A program made the position numbers and the translations under genes. Source: Mytilus edulis (lineage: Eukaryota; Mollusca; Bivalvia; Mytilida; Mytilidae). From it: DNA of 64,000 nt. The first letter of the stretch is position 1, and each line of letters starts with the position of its first letter. Shown in pieces: positions 11,511-23,327 of the stretch. A model generated the notes under the pieces. That model ran no database searches. It was not told the origin of the DNA and was given only the letters and a program-made list of their open reading frames with translations. The DNA is taken from assembly GCF_963676685.1 (NCBI RefSeq), contig NC_092346.1, positions 97,019,917-97,083,916 of the forward strand, written 5' to 3'.

Positions 11511-12890
11511 CAATCATTTCTGAATTCACTGTATTTAGTTTTAAAATTATATAGATTATGCTTGCTGACCTAATATGGCTGCTGTTGCATAAAAAACAAC
11601 TTAAGATTTAATATATTTATTCGGAAGTTATGCATTTATGATTAATATAAAGTTATTGAAATGGTTCTGTAGTATTTATTGCCTTTGAGAACAATTACCA
11701 ATATCCTTGATAACCAATCAAAATTTCAGCTGTTACTAAAAATATTAGCCTCTGAAAAAAGGATGTACAGTGATTAACTCTTATAATTTCAAATTATATA
11801 TTTCTTGTTGATATTGTCTTTTTATGAAGTATCTTGACAAGCCTGGTAATTGTCCAGTATGGTTTCTATGGAGGAACTTGGGTTTTGTTAAAGTAAGTTG
11901 TATAATAAACATTTTTTTAAGTCTTGTCCTGAGACCAGTGGGCAAAATTACATCAAACTTAGCCTTGTCTATCTTTGAATTAGGGTGTCTACCTAAACAA
12001 ACTTGTCTACGGTATTTTTGCTGGTTTACCAACTAATGAGTGGCCCATTGCAGGATAAGAACAAAAATCCCAAAGGGTCAATAAATGTAAATTTCTTTTG
12101 AAAAATCTGATAAAATTTCAAAGTTGACTGATTTGAATGAATTTTTGAAGAGATCTTTGTCATACCGTTCTCTATTAGAAGTACAAGCTCTAACAACTTT
12201 TAGGCATTTACTTTGTGAAAAATAATAAAGTAGTTCCATCTGACATGTGAATAGACCTTGAGTTTTTTTACTATTGAGTTACAGTGGACTAGTGAGCTTT
12301 TTAGAAAGTTTTTGTTGTCCGAATAGGATTGAAATACTTGCTACTGGACTAAATCAGCAAAACTAATTTGACGATAACGGTAGCCGAAAATTACCCTCAC
12401 ATAGCAGGTCAAAAACCTGGTGTGTTTATTGTTGTAAAGAGTATTTTGAATAAGGTCTGTAGCTTAGGTAACGGAAAGGTGAAAGATTTAACATAAATGG
12501 TATCTGTGTTATTGTATTGCTATGGGGTCGTTGAGTTCAACACAACATCTATTTTATTGTCATAATATTTAATAAGTGATTTATTCTATTACATTTTTTT
12601 AATCACTCAAATGTCCTAACCTTAAAATGATATTGCTTCGAACAGCGAAAACAATAACTAATAACATCTGATGAAATATGAGTGATTTTAAACCTTAAAA
12701 TATCATTTTCAATTAAGTGAACAAACAGTCTTATATTGTATAATATGGTAACATATTGTCTTATCTTGGTCATTTTCCAAGTGACATTGGTCTGAATTAT
12801 TTACACATGTCATTTTTGTACCCGCCCCCATACATATTATACCAAAGATCTGCACTTCGATCAAACGCCGCTTTGATTAAAATGTGCACC
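11511..12890. other. Intergenic stretch, nothing recognised
   Basis: This AT-rich stretch lies between the poly(A) site of the Gln-rich gene and the putative 5' exon of the repeat-protein gene. The overlapping ORFs at 11781-12036 on opposite strands have no family features. Confidence 0.4.
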
Positions 12891-12899
12891 TAATACGGT

Positions 12900-13001
12900 T
12901 AATAACAGTGTAATTACATTGTTGAATCTAACCAAGTGTGGAAATAAGAAAACACGAACAGTGGGGAAATGGAAGAATGAATATGTTATTTTATTAAGAA
13001 G
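12900..13001 (+). other. Candidate 5' UTR exon of the 36-residue-repeat protein gene
   Basis: A consensus donor (aag|gtaagtaaag) lies at 13001/13002. The next gene has a good acceptor (catttctag at 15046-15054) just before its ATG, so it must have an upstream non-coding exon. This is the strongest donor I see upstream. The exon's 5' limit is not determinable. An alternative non-coding exon is possible at about 13929-14039. Confidence 0.3.
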
Positions 13002-15086
13002 GTAAGTAAAGTATATTGATTTTCATAATATAAAATTATATGTTGTCTACTATCGATCGAGTTAGGAGATGCACAGCTGTGTAATCTATTGTTTAACTTA
13101 AACCACTCCGAAATTTTGACGTTCGGAATAAACTCAACCTTAAATCTAATATAAAAAGGGTTTCGTCTGTCATCAAAAGGAAGATAAGAATTATATATAG
13201 AGGGTTCAAATAGCTTTGATTTGTCTTGGTATGATTTTTGAAAGAAAAACTATCCCTATATTTGGTGATATAAAGCAGTAGCTGCTAATTCAAAACTGGT
13301 ATTTCCATAGTAAAGAAAAACAGAAGGAAAAAATAACTTAACGTTTAAAGGTTCGATACAAAATATTGTTAAATCATTTAGTTCTTATCTACGCGTATAT
13401 GTTTAACACCTTCGCAGTTTTATTCAACTTATCAAATTTGGCTCTGGTGACAGAGTTTACATATATTACACATACAAAATCATTGATTAATAGTTTAACG
13501 ACCGTTTTATATATATGTATTGAATAATCCTAAACGACCAGTGTTCCGTAAGAGGAATTTAACCTACAATCCCTCACTGTTCCTTGTGTATGGTTACTAA
13601 ACATAGATTGATTGAAATATTTGTATCAATTTCTATACTGTTGTACATGAGACCCTCAATTCAACCCCCCTTTGTCACCGTCAGTTACCCTAGATCCGAC
13701 CCTTTATACCAACTGATAAAAAATTATGACGAAAACGTTTTACCGAAAATTTTTTAATATGTGCGACTACACCAGTGAAAACAATTGAGGCAGGACTTAT
13801 ACATTTAAAACTAATAGTATTGCAAAAGAAAAGGTATGTTTTGTAAATTGAATCATATTTTCAGGATATAGGAAGAACGCCAATAAGACCTCACCCTACC
13901 AATATACGTTTCGTTCATTTCATTTCAGTCTTTGTATTTTTACCTCACAATTTTGTCACTTATTTGACGGAACCTCTGGAAACAACACCAAGGATGTAAT
14001 AATGGGTAGTCATTCATTTTCAAATTCTGCAATTTGGTAGGTAATTTTTCTGTATTCTTTATGTTTTTGGTTATTCTCTACTTTAATTCTTTATTATCAA
14101 AATCTAAATTATCCTCTAATCTGTATTTGTTCGCACTTTTCCCCCCTCTTTTTTTTTTGCCTCCTTTTCTGTAGTAATGACCCATTTCTCCATTCTGTAA
14201 AACCCAAACCAGCACTCATAATAACTGGTTTTAGATGTATATAATCAGTACCTAGGGCACTTACAGTGATGATAAAGATAAAAAAAAAATATAATTATAT
14301 TCTCTGGAAATACCGAATAGTAATTATCCTCCATACCAAATCAGTTAAAGCCGGGAATGCTATTTTTTTTATATATAACATTTCTATAAAAGTGAATACT
14401 TTTATTTCCCACTATGGCTATCAAATTCAGCTGTAAGGTTTCATTTTAGACATTTTAAGGAGGTATTAATGCCAGTAAATATCAATTAAAATGTAAATTA
14501 GCAATTGATCATGAAATGGATTGTTTCAATCGGACAGAGTAAGTTTGAAGTTTGTAGGACAGCAGTTTTCATTTCCGCGCTTCATTTACTTATCTTTATT
14601 TATCAGGAATGCTTTATGCACAAATCAGAATTCACCTTTTATTAGGTAAAACAACTCTAAACGAAAATTTAACTTTTAAGTCGAAATACATCCTTATTTA
14701 AAGAAGTCATGCATTTTATTCGGAGAATTTTCGAAAGACAAGTTTTAAAACAGATAGTATGTCGATGGATAAGCTTTTTGACGTATGACTGTTGTTCATC
14801 TATTTGTGAACTTTCTTTTTTCTATAACTAGTACATACATTTTTATAGTTAATCTGAATGTTGTTGTTGCATATTATTATATTTGTATATTATAAATTAT
14901 TTGATTTAGGAGAAGACTATCTAAGTTGTGATATGTGTGATAACGTTAAATGAAAAAATGCTTGTCTTCGTAATTATGATTATGTGTCTTTATGAAGTTA
15001 AATCTTGTTTTTTTATGAAAATTATTAAAAAGTTAACATTCTTTCATTTCTAGGAAACAAACTTAGACTGATCTCCCTATAGAAGA

Positions 15087-16100
15087 ATGGTACATTTAAC
15101 ACCGAGATCCTCAGTCAGTTCGGGAGCCGTGACACCTGTTTCGCCGTATCCAGGATTTGACCAAAATGGTACCTTCCGAAACCCTGTTCCCGTGGCTCGA
15201 TTGAAGTTTCAAGGTGTTGATTTTGCAGAGAAACACAGGGGTTCCATTGATAAATGGGTATTCAAGCGTGGCGATAAAGCATTTGAATCGCCACGACCTG
15301 TTCCAAGATGCCCGACTGCCGAATCATTTGAGAATTATAAACACGGCACGTATGGTTCGATTAAAACTTTAATAAATGGAGAAGCAACACCAAGACCAGA
15401 TTCAGCTCCTTGTAGGATTAAATCTGAAGGAGAACCAATTGCTTCAATTAGCAGAGGGAAACGTATGAGGAAAATCGTACACGAATTTGGCCAATCAGCT
15501 CCATCGCCAGTCATACCCAGAGTTAAGCCAGAAGCGGAACAAACTGCAGAAGTTCATAAGGGCGGTAGAATGAATCGCTTGATCCATAGTTATGCCCAAG
15601 GCCCTTTATCTGCACGACCTGTTCCAAGAGTTAAACCGGAAGCTGAACAAACAGCATCGATTCATACAGGCAAACGTATGAAACCGATCGTTCATTCAGG
15701 ACTTTACATGAACGGGATTATTTCAGAACCTGCAATCCCAAGAGTTAAACCAGAAGGTAGTCAAAACGCTGAACTTGCAAAGGGAAAGAGGATATTAAGA
15801 TTATTTCATGATTACGGACAAATTCCTCTGTCAACCAGACCTGTTCCTAGAGTGAAGAATGAAGGTGATCCAAATTACGTATTAGATCAAGGCCATAGAA
15901 TGGAAACTCTAATGCATTCGGGCAAAATTATGCGTAGCCCTAAACCAGATCCACGAGTAACCACACCAGACGCAACTCGAAATTTGAATAAAGGTAGATC
16001 TGGGAAACTAAAATACATTTTACGAGAAACTGGGAAGAAAACATGCGTACATATGCCAGGACAGCAAACGAAACTCTTTACTAAAACGAACACTATGTGA
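15087..16100 (+). CDS. Basic protein of seven imperfect 36-residue repeats, unrecognised
   Basis: This 337-residue ORF begins at the first ATG after an acceptor at 15054. I do not recognise the family. After an N-terminal segment (1-72), repeats begin at residues 73, 108, 144, 180, 218, 254 and 288. Each follows the scheme PRVKPE...A..GKRM..(I/L)(V/I)HS(Y/G)...S.RPV. Strongest are units 3-5 (two share PRVKPEAEQTA). The protein is rich in Lys, Arg and Pro, with no signal peptide or membrane segment, so a cytosolic or cytoskeletal, filament-binding role is conceivable, as with other short Pro/basic repeat proteins of cilia or microtubules; that is inference only. The seven repeats are diverged, unlike the recent arrays elsewhere in the window, which suggests purifying selection and argues that it is a real gene. 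The whole CDS is in one exon. Confidence 0.85.
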   Translation: MVHLTPRSSVSSGAVTPVSPYPGFDQNGTFRNPVPVARLKFQGVDFAEKHRGSIDKWVFKRGDKAFESPRPVPRCPTAESFENYKHGTYGSIKTLINGEATPRPDSAPCRIKSEGEPIASISRGKRMRKIVHEFGQSAPSPVIPRVKPEAEQTAEVHKGGRMNRLIHSYAQGPLSARPVPRVKPEAEQTASIHTGKRMKPIVHSGLYMNGIISEPAIPRVKPEGSQNAELAKGKRILRLFHDYGQIPLSTRPVPRVKNEGDPNYVLDQGHRMETLMHSGKIMRSPKPDPRVTTPDATRNLNKGRSGKLKYILRETGKKTCVHMPGQQTKLFTKTNTM

Positions 16101-16411
16101 CATGTCAGATATAAACTACAGCATTTCTCTTGATTCAGCTTGCTACATTATAATTCCATTACACACATTGCTTTTTGATTAAACCAGTATGATTCAAATT
16201 GTGCAGTATAACCTAACCTGCAATACCGTTGTTCGTGAAAGCAAATGCTGATTGAAAATAATATATACGGTTTAATCTAATGGTACCAATTTTGTGGACA
16301 TATAATAACCACGGAAATACAAGTGGCCCTTATAGACTTTTTTGTGAAGATCTCGTTAAAGAACAAGTATGGCGAGCATATGTTTTCCTTTACGCTTTGT
16401 TTGTTGCATTA

Positions 16412-16605
16412 AAGCACAATAAGTCTACTGTATTATATAAACATTCACGAATATTAAAGCACAATAAGTCTACTACTGTATTATATAAACATTCACGAAT
16501 ATTAAAGCAACAGTTATAGGAGTTGCATTGAAGCACAATAAGTCTACTACTGTATTATATAAACATTCACGAATATTAAAGCAACAGTTATAGGAGTTGC
16601 ATTGA
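16412..16605 (+). repeat. Tandem repeat in the 3' UTR of the repeat-protein gene
   Basis: Three copies of a block with aagcacaataagtctactac and acattcacgaatattaaagc begin near 16412, 16456 and 16530. The last two are about 74 bp and essentially identical. Confidence 0.85.
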
Positions 16606-16616
16606 TATCATGGATG

Positions 16617-16622
16617 AATAAA
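16617..16622 (+). terminator. Poly(A) signal AATAAA for the repeat-protein gene
   Basis: AATAAA lies within tggatgaataaacaaataaac, about 520 bp after the stop codon at 16100. It is the first canonical signal downstream. Confidence 0.5.
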
Positions 16623-16659
16623 CAAATAAACAAATACACAATACACAATACCTTTATTC

Positions 16660-18684
16660 TTTACCTCCTTTTAACTTACCATTGACATAAAACAAAATAT
16701 AGCAAATGCCGAATATTACCTACATGGACATTGGATACGGTTCATTAATAGATCAGTGCCAAATATACTGTATCGATACTAGGTTTCAATTGATCAGTGG
16801 GAAATATTACATCGATACAGTTCGCTAATTGATCAGTGACAAATATTACAACGATACAGTTCAGCAATTGAGCAGATAAAGTTGCAAGTCAGTGATTAAA
16901 TTTTTTTGATTTTTAAATCTTTATTTCATTTTATATAGCTGGTTTCTAAATTGTAATTAATTTTTGAATAATTTTCTGTCTACATTAAAAATAACGAAAA
17001 AGGAAATTTTCAGGATTGATTGTTGTTGTTTAATGTGCAGTAGCAGATATTTCATGAATATCCAGGACAAGATTAAAAGAGCTATGAATACAATGGATAG
17101 GTTTTGGGAGGTAGGTCAACCATGATACAAATATTGGCATGTAGGATACTGATAAGGAAAATGACGAATTAAAAATGTATACTGTACATCACATGAAGTA
17201 AACTATTTAAACTCACAATTTCCTAGAGTACAATACAGTTCAAGGACTAGAAGTTTGGAAGGACAAAAACATCATAAAAATTTCAAAAAAAATATTGAAT
17301 AATGAAGGTTAATGTAAGCTCTAACAATTTTTGTGTTAAACACACAAAACATAAAAGTTACGATACTTAAGCTAATTAATTCCAACAAAGTATGGCTCGA
17401 AAAGGAATAAAAGAATCAAATTACTAAATCTGAACTAACTTGTGTTGTATTTATTTACATATTTGAACACTTTTCTGTTACTTTATTAACTGTCATAGTA
17501 CTGCTGCATTCCTATCATTGTCACATTATTTGGCACATCTGAAGGCTGTACAATCACATAACAAGTTAAACGAAACAATGAAGTATTAAAAATTGCATAG
17601 CATCAAAATATTTCATAAAGAAAGTAACCAAAACATAGCGGGCGATAATATACCATAAAACACTTGTGCAAGTAAAGCTTCAATTGATTAAGAAGTGACG
17701 TCTTCAGTGACCAAAAAAAAATATGTTTTTACAGACAATTATTTCAAGCTTTGCTATAAACTAAAAGAGTTATTGCATAAACAGTGGAGAATATTATCCC
17801 TCTAAAATGCATATTGTACAGCTCGTGAAATTAAAAATCTACCCGGGACAAAGTTCATATGCAATAACCCTTTTATTGTATAGAAAACTTGTAGCCATTA
17901 TCCGTCGTGGCCAACAGTCGTTTTAAATAATATATGATATACATGTATACAATGCCAAAACGCTACAGGTTACACATAGCTGTATTGGCCAAAACACAAA
18001 GCGTCAGGATGGTAAAACAATAAATGGTACATTTTCATTAAACATTTTCGACTGTGTTCATTGAACGATTGCTTGTTCAAAACGATAATGACAATATCGA
18101 CTACTCGGAGTTTAAAACTTTTTTTAACTATATATATATGAATTTGTATTGCTATGTTGCTTTCCCCTTGGCGTTTATCTACAATCTTAAAAATATGTTA
18201 TAAAACAAAGCATGCTTCTTATAAGACTTTTTTGATAAACTTGTAATAGACGAAAATTGTCCTTTTTAAATTTTATCTAAAAAATAACAGTAAAAAACTA
18301 CGAGATGGAATAGGAAACTAAAGGTTATTTGTTATCAAAACCACCGGGTATAGGTAGATACGTCAACAAATATTGACTCATGACCTTCTTTATCTCACAC
18401 ATACAAGAGCTAGTTATACAGCAATTACTCTTTTGCCATTATCACATTACAAACAAACATTATCAAATATGTTGAATGGCTATTGAAACTAACAAAATAT
18501 GTCAAAATAAGTGTAAGTGTAAAGTTGTACCAAATTTAATCACCCTATATTTCTCCAGCACTAATGATCCACGTTAATATGTAAACCACTGCAGTATCGG
18601 CGTCAATTTTCACTTGTATGAAATATGATCTTAACAAAGACAAAACGTTGATAGAATCCAACAACAATTCTACAGATTGACAAA
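16660..18684. other. Intergenic / upstream region of the channel gene, nothing recognised
   Basis: This AT-rich stretch includes a short diverged triplicate of (a/g)atcagtg(g/a/c)(g/c)aaatatta near 16750-16860. No coding exon is supported. The promoter of the gene starting at 18685 is presumably here but cannot be placed. Confidence 0.4.
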
Positions 18685-18817
18685 ATGGGATCGACATGTT
18701 CTTGTGACAACTCTCATGAACCTACGACAGACATTTTTGTTGACAAGACAGTGAAGTATTTGATGGTTCCAATTGTTGGCATTTTATCCTTGATCTCATT
18801 GGTTGTCTTGTATCTCG
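18685..18817 (+). CDS. Innexin/pannexin-type channel, exon 1 (N-terminus and TM1)
   Basis: ATG at 18685 opens a 44-residue segment: a short Cys-containing N-terminus, then FVDKTVKYLMVPIVGILSLI and a hydrophobic stretch to about residue 44 (TM1). The VDK box just before TM1 is what innexins and pannexins show. A perfect donor (ctcg|gtaagtactg) follows 18817 in phase 1, and exon 2 at 21850 supplies the two missing bases. The joined protein is about 536 residues. The striking feature is that the last about 25 bp of this exon plus the first about 14 bp of the intron form the unit of a tandem array (18792-20650). Donors 2 to 7 of the array would therefore also splice in frame and lengthen TM1. I chose the first donor because it gives a normal-sized TM1; transcripts must decide. 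Confidence 0.75.
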
Positions 18818-20650
18818 GTAAGTACTGCTTGATCTCATTGGTTGTCTTGTATCTCGGTAAGTACTGCTTGATCTCATTGGTTGTCTTGTGTACCGGTAAG
18901 TACTACCTGATCTCATTGGTTGTCTTGTGTACCGGTAAGTACTGCCTGATCTCATTGGTTGTCTTGTATCTCGGTAAGTACTGCCTGATCTCATTGGTTG
19001 TCTTGTGTACCGGTAAGTACTACCTGATCTCATTGGTTGTCTTGTGTACCGGTAAGTACTGACTGATCTCATTGGTTGTCTTGTGTATCGGTAAGTACTG
19101 CCTGATCTCATTGGCTGTCTTGTGTACCGGTAAGTACTGCCTGATCTCACTGGTTGCCTTGTGTACCGGTAAGTACTGCCTGTCTTGTGTATCGGTAAGT
19201 ACTGCCTGATCTCACTGGTTGTCTTGTGTATCGGTAAGTACTGCCTGTCTTGTGTATCGGTAAGTACTGCCTGATCTCATTGGTTGTATTGTGTACCGGT
19301 AAGTACTGCTTGATCTCACTGGTTGCCTTGTGTATCGGTAAGTACTGCCTGTCTTGTGTACCGGTAAGTACTGCTTGATCTCATTTGCTGTATTGTGTCT
19401 CGGTAAGTACTGCATGAACTCTCTCTTGCATCTCGGTAAGTACTCCTTAAACTCATTGGTCCATTGGTTGTCTTATGTCTCGGTAAGTACTGCATGAGTC
19501 CATTGGTTGTCTTGTGTCTCGGTAAGTACTGCATGAGTTCATTGGTCGTCTTGTGTCTCGGCAAGTACTCCCTGGAAAATCTCCCTGTCTAATTGGTTGT
19601 CTTGTACTGCTTGATCTCATTGGTTGTCTTGTATCTCGATAAGTACTGCCTGATCTCATTGGTTGTCTTGTGTCTCGCCAAGTACTGCTTGATATCATAT
19701 TGATTGTCCTTTTTTCTCGGTAAGTACTGCCTGATCTCATTGGTTGTCATGTGGCTCGGTTTAAGTACTGTCTGAACTCATTGGTTTCTTGTCAATGTAT
19801 ATTTGTTCCGCCTAACAGAAGTTCCAATTGAAACTGTGTTATAAACATTGTCATAATATATATTCCTGTTGGAACAAATATTCTATACCATTTATTCCGT
19901 TAGGTACATATACTGTAATATTTATTCCTGTGTAAATAGTATTCCAGAATATTTTTTTCTTTTTGAAACTTGTATTATAAAGGAACTTCTATTCCGTGAC
20001 ACCCTTGTGTCTCTTTAACTACCTGATTTCATTGGTTGTCTTGTAATTTGGCATGTATCATTGGTTATCTTTTATCTCGGCAAGTACTGATTGTTGCTCC
20101 TGCATCTCAATAAGAAAGTTTTGGGTCCTTGTATTTCGGTAAGTACTACTGAACTCATTGGTTGTCTTGTATCTCGTTAAGTACTCAGTGAACCCATTAG
20201 TGGGCTTGTATTTTGGCAAGTACTGCATGATCTCATTGGTTGTCTTGTTTCTCGGCAAGCACTGTCCGGTTTCATTTGGCTTTGCTGTCTAATTTCTCGA
20301 CAAGTACTGACTAGTCTCATGGGTTATCTAGTTTCTCAGCATGTACTGTCTGGTCTCATTGGCTGTCTTGATTCTCGTCAAGTACTGCATGATTTGATTG
20401 GTTTTCTTGTTTCTCGTTAATTACTACCTGCACTCATTGGTGGGCTTGTATTTCTGTAAGTGCTGCCTGAATTTCTGATATCAATGATTGTATTCTAACT
20501 TGTTTAGAACTGCCTGGTCTCATTTGTCTTGTATCTCGTCAAAAATAACCTGATTTCATTGGTTGTCTTGTTTATTGGCAAGTACTGCTTGGCGTCATTG
20601 GTTGTGTTGTTTCTCGACAAGTACTGCCTGGTTTTGGCGGTCTTGTTATA
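18792..20650 (+). repeat. 39-bp tandem array of the exon 1/intron 1 junction (5' splice-site array)
   Basis: The unit is a variant of tgatctcattggttgtcttg followed by tatctcggtaagtactgcc, 39 bp in the best region. The founder copy spans the end of exon 1 and its donor. I count about 21 exact GGTAAGTAC donors between 18817 and about 19735. Further copies are decayed (ggcaagt, gataagt, gccaagt) and continue to about 20650, interrupted at roughly 19800-20000 by unrelated AT-rich sequence. Units are most alike near the exon and decay with distance. Variants (tatctc, gtaccg, gtatcg) are interleaved, as in unequal exchange. ORFs on the opposite strand here are by-products of the multiple-of-three unit length. 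Confidence 0.93.
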
Positions 20651-20979
20651 AATGAAAAAAGCTTTATTTAGAGTCGGTAAAGTATACAAACAAAGAAAAC
20701 ATAAGTTCCAATGAGCTTTTAACCGACATACAAGACATTTATAACAATACAACACATAATACGCATGCAATAAATTACACAGCACAAAAGAGGCACTAAA
20801 AGCATGGCGGTAATTAGCAGAATATAAGCACGATAAGCTATGCATTGAAGGTAAAAGCATTCTAGGTATTAAAGCTAAAAGCCTATAAATGTAAACTAGG
20901 CATGGTTAAAAGCTGATAAAATGCATAGCATAAAATATTTGATATACATTGTAAAATTCAGCATTTTTTCCTTCAGTTC

Positions 20980-21300
20980 AGGGCTTAACTCATGAACGGT
21001 ACAGGTGACGCCACCAAAATTCAAACTCGATCTGTATTTTGTGGTAATAAGCGTTGTGTATAAGTTTCATATCATTTGGTTGAGACCAAATTAAGTTAGC
21101 GAACGGAAATGAAAATTCAGCAACGTTTCCATTTGTTAAGGAGCATGACTCAAGAAAGGTAAAACGACGCCACCAATATTCAAACTTGGTCTGTGTTTGG
21201 TGGTAATAAGCATTATGTATAAGTTTCATAATATTTGGTTGAGGCAAACTAAAGTAAGAGAACGGACACTAAATTTGAGACGTACGTACGGGCGGACGGA
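20980..21300 (+). repeat. Duplicated about 175-bp mussel-type repeat
   Basis: Two units share gacgccaccaa(a/t)attcaaac and a gtggtaataagc stretch, starting near 20990 and 21150. They are followed by a simple acgtacgtacgggcggacgg stretch. They lie in intron 1 of the channel gene. Confidence 0.75.
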
Positions 21301-21329
21301 CACTGAGGGTCTTCGCTTCGGCGGGGGCA

Positions 21330-21520
21330 TAACTAGAAAGATCATATCATAGGGAACATGTGTACTAAGTTTCAAGTTGATTGGACTTCAACTTCATCAA
21401 AACTTGAACTACCTCGACCAAAAATTTTAACCTGAAGCGGGCACTATAACTTTCTATGTTCACCGTGACATTTGGTCAAAACTCTAATTCGAGTCTATGT
21501 GGGGTAAAATAATTGCAAGT
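21330..21520 (-). repeat. Copy of the 283-bp family in intron 1
   Basis: It carries gggaacatgtgtactaagtt and ggacttcaacttcatcaaaa, matching 11250-11510 and 28125-28345 in the same orientation. Confidence 0.8.
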
Positions 21521-21849
21521 GATTTGGAAGTTTGCAGGTCTTACCGGGCACTTGCATATTGGAGAACTTACAAAGGGACAGATATGTTCGGATGTACTTG
21601 TACTTTATACACGAGACTTAGTAGTATGTAGTAGACCGAACTCAAGGTTACCACGAATTCCGGTTTTTGACGCTTATATATAACTATATATATACATCTT
21701 AAATGGGTTAACGAAAAAGAAAAGAACAAAGTTTATTTACTTTCATAGGCTGTTCAAGGTATGAACATTGTGTTTATTTTCTATTTGTATTTGGAAGTAT
21801 TTAAAATATCTTGTATTCAAAGTGTAACTGTAATTTGTTTCATTTGTAG

Positions 21850-23327
21850 TTGATAAAGTCAAGTGTTATGCAACAATTTCAGCACGATGGTCTGGTATTG
21901 ATGTGAACGACTTCTGCTGGAACAACTTCACTGCCTCAGTCGAGCTTCAAACGGGACATTTTACATCTGGAGACTTACTACCTCATAAAATATTCCCTGT
22001 TATAACATTATGTGAGGCTTTATCTATGGTGTTACCTTTGCTCATCTGGTCATGGTGTTTCGGGAAGAACCTGAAAAATCAAATTACAGCGGTAATTGAC
22101 CAATCAAATACACTTACTGACTACTACCGGATGTATGATAAAGGCATACGACGTCAGACAGTTAATGAAACAACGCTTCACAGGGAGCTAGACAACTTTC
22201 TAGAACTTATCTTGTCTATCCTTATGGTAAAAATGCCAAAAATTTACGTTTTATACACGTTGAAGTGGGTTGTTGTAATTATTTTTTGTCACGCTTGGAT
22301 TATTGGTCAAGTGTTTTTACTATATCCGAATCTAGTTATATTCGAAGATACATTTCTATGTGTTAAAATGATTAATCCTGGTACTTATGCTTCTGCACAA
22401 TGCAGTATCCCAACATCAACATTTCTAAGAGCAGTTTGGTATATAAATATAGCCTTTCTATCACTCGTCTTAATCTGTACGTTCTTCTGTTTGATTATGA
22501 TAGGAAAACGGGTAAAATATTCCTCAACGTTTTTCTATATACATGTTCCTGGTGCTATGGATAGCAGACTTGCGGACTGCATCCAAGAATCATTTAACAC
22601 AACATATTATTCTCTACTATCGCGATTCTGCGAAGATAACACACATCTTTGCAGTGATTCTGGACTTGCCCGATCCTTGTCTAGGAAGTATGGAGTCCCT
22701 GATGGGACCACGCCAGGAAAAGAAACAATGATGGACAAGCATTTTCCAGTTCTACAACCAGAACAGCTTAAAAAGTTTCGACTGACTTGTGAACAATATA
22801 AAACTAGAAAGCAAGACCGAGGAAAAGGACGCAATAAATCGAAAGTTCGCTTCGCACATAGGAAAGATAAATCGGATACAGTTTCCATGATAAGCGCCAC
22901 AGATTCTGTCATGAGCAGAATGAGTATTCGATCAAGAACGGACAGACCTGCGAGAAGAAACAAGGTACGTCATTACGATCCAGATGTTTATCTTACCCCT
23001 CGTTTAATGACCAGAAAAATGGTCCAAGATTTAAAGACTATAAAAAATTCATCTCGACTGTCAAGTCTTAACAGTTCTCAAAGGACACCAAGAAGCGTAA
23101 GCTCGGTAGACATTGGTAAATGGACGCCAAGAAGTTCAACTCCAACTCCGAGAAAACAAGATGTACAGGGCAGACGACCGGTTGTTAAATATATGGACGT
23201 CAATCCACAGACCACCGGACATTATCCTGTGTTTGCTAGTCGTAACAGAGAATATAATCCTTACGCCTACAGACTTCATACTATGATAATGCAGGCAAAC
23301 GCAAAAAATAGTACCGCATGGAAATAG
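21850..23327 (+). CDS. Innexin/pannexin-type channel, exon 2 (E1 loop, TM2-TM4, cytoplasmic tail)
   Basis: The exon starts after a ttgtag acceptor (21844-21849). With exon 1 it completes a Val codon and reads DKVKCYATISARW. In the joined protein, the first extracellular loop has C50 and C67 in a DFCW context, as in pannexins (C...W...YCW). TM2 (about 92-113) has ALSMVLPLLIW with the TM2 proline. TM3 is about 179-203. The second loop has C215 and C229 (QCSIP). TM4 is about 238-260. Two Cys per loop, four TMs and a cytoplasmic N-terminus are the innexin/pannexin plan (large-pore channels, gap junctions or hemichannels in the plasma membrane). The tail (about 265-536) is long, basic and Ser/Thr/Arg-rich, with repeated (R)TPR(S) motifs likely to be phosphorylated. 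Sequence is divergent from textbook innexins, so subfamily is uncertain. Confidence 0.85.

Noticed and set aside
11781-12036. Overlapping ORFs on opposite strands, about 70-83 codons
   Set aside because: No family features, and length is within chance for this region.
12784-12860. Promoter of the 36-residue-repeat gene near the only C-rich patch (cccgccccc)
   Set aside because: No TATA, initiator or transcript evidence ties it to the gene; the location would be guesswork.
18722-19740. Long minus-strand ORFs with repeated MRSGSTYRYTRQP-type units
   Set aside because: They are the reverse reading of the 39-bp splice-junction array; unit length divisible by three keeps the frame open. No independent coding evidence.
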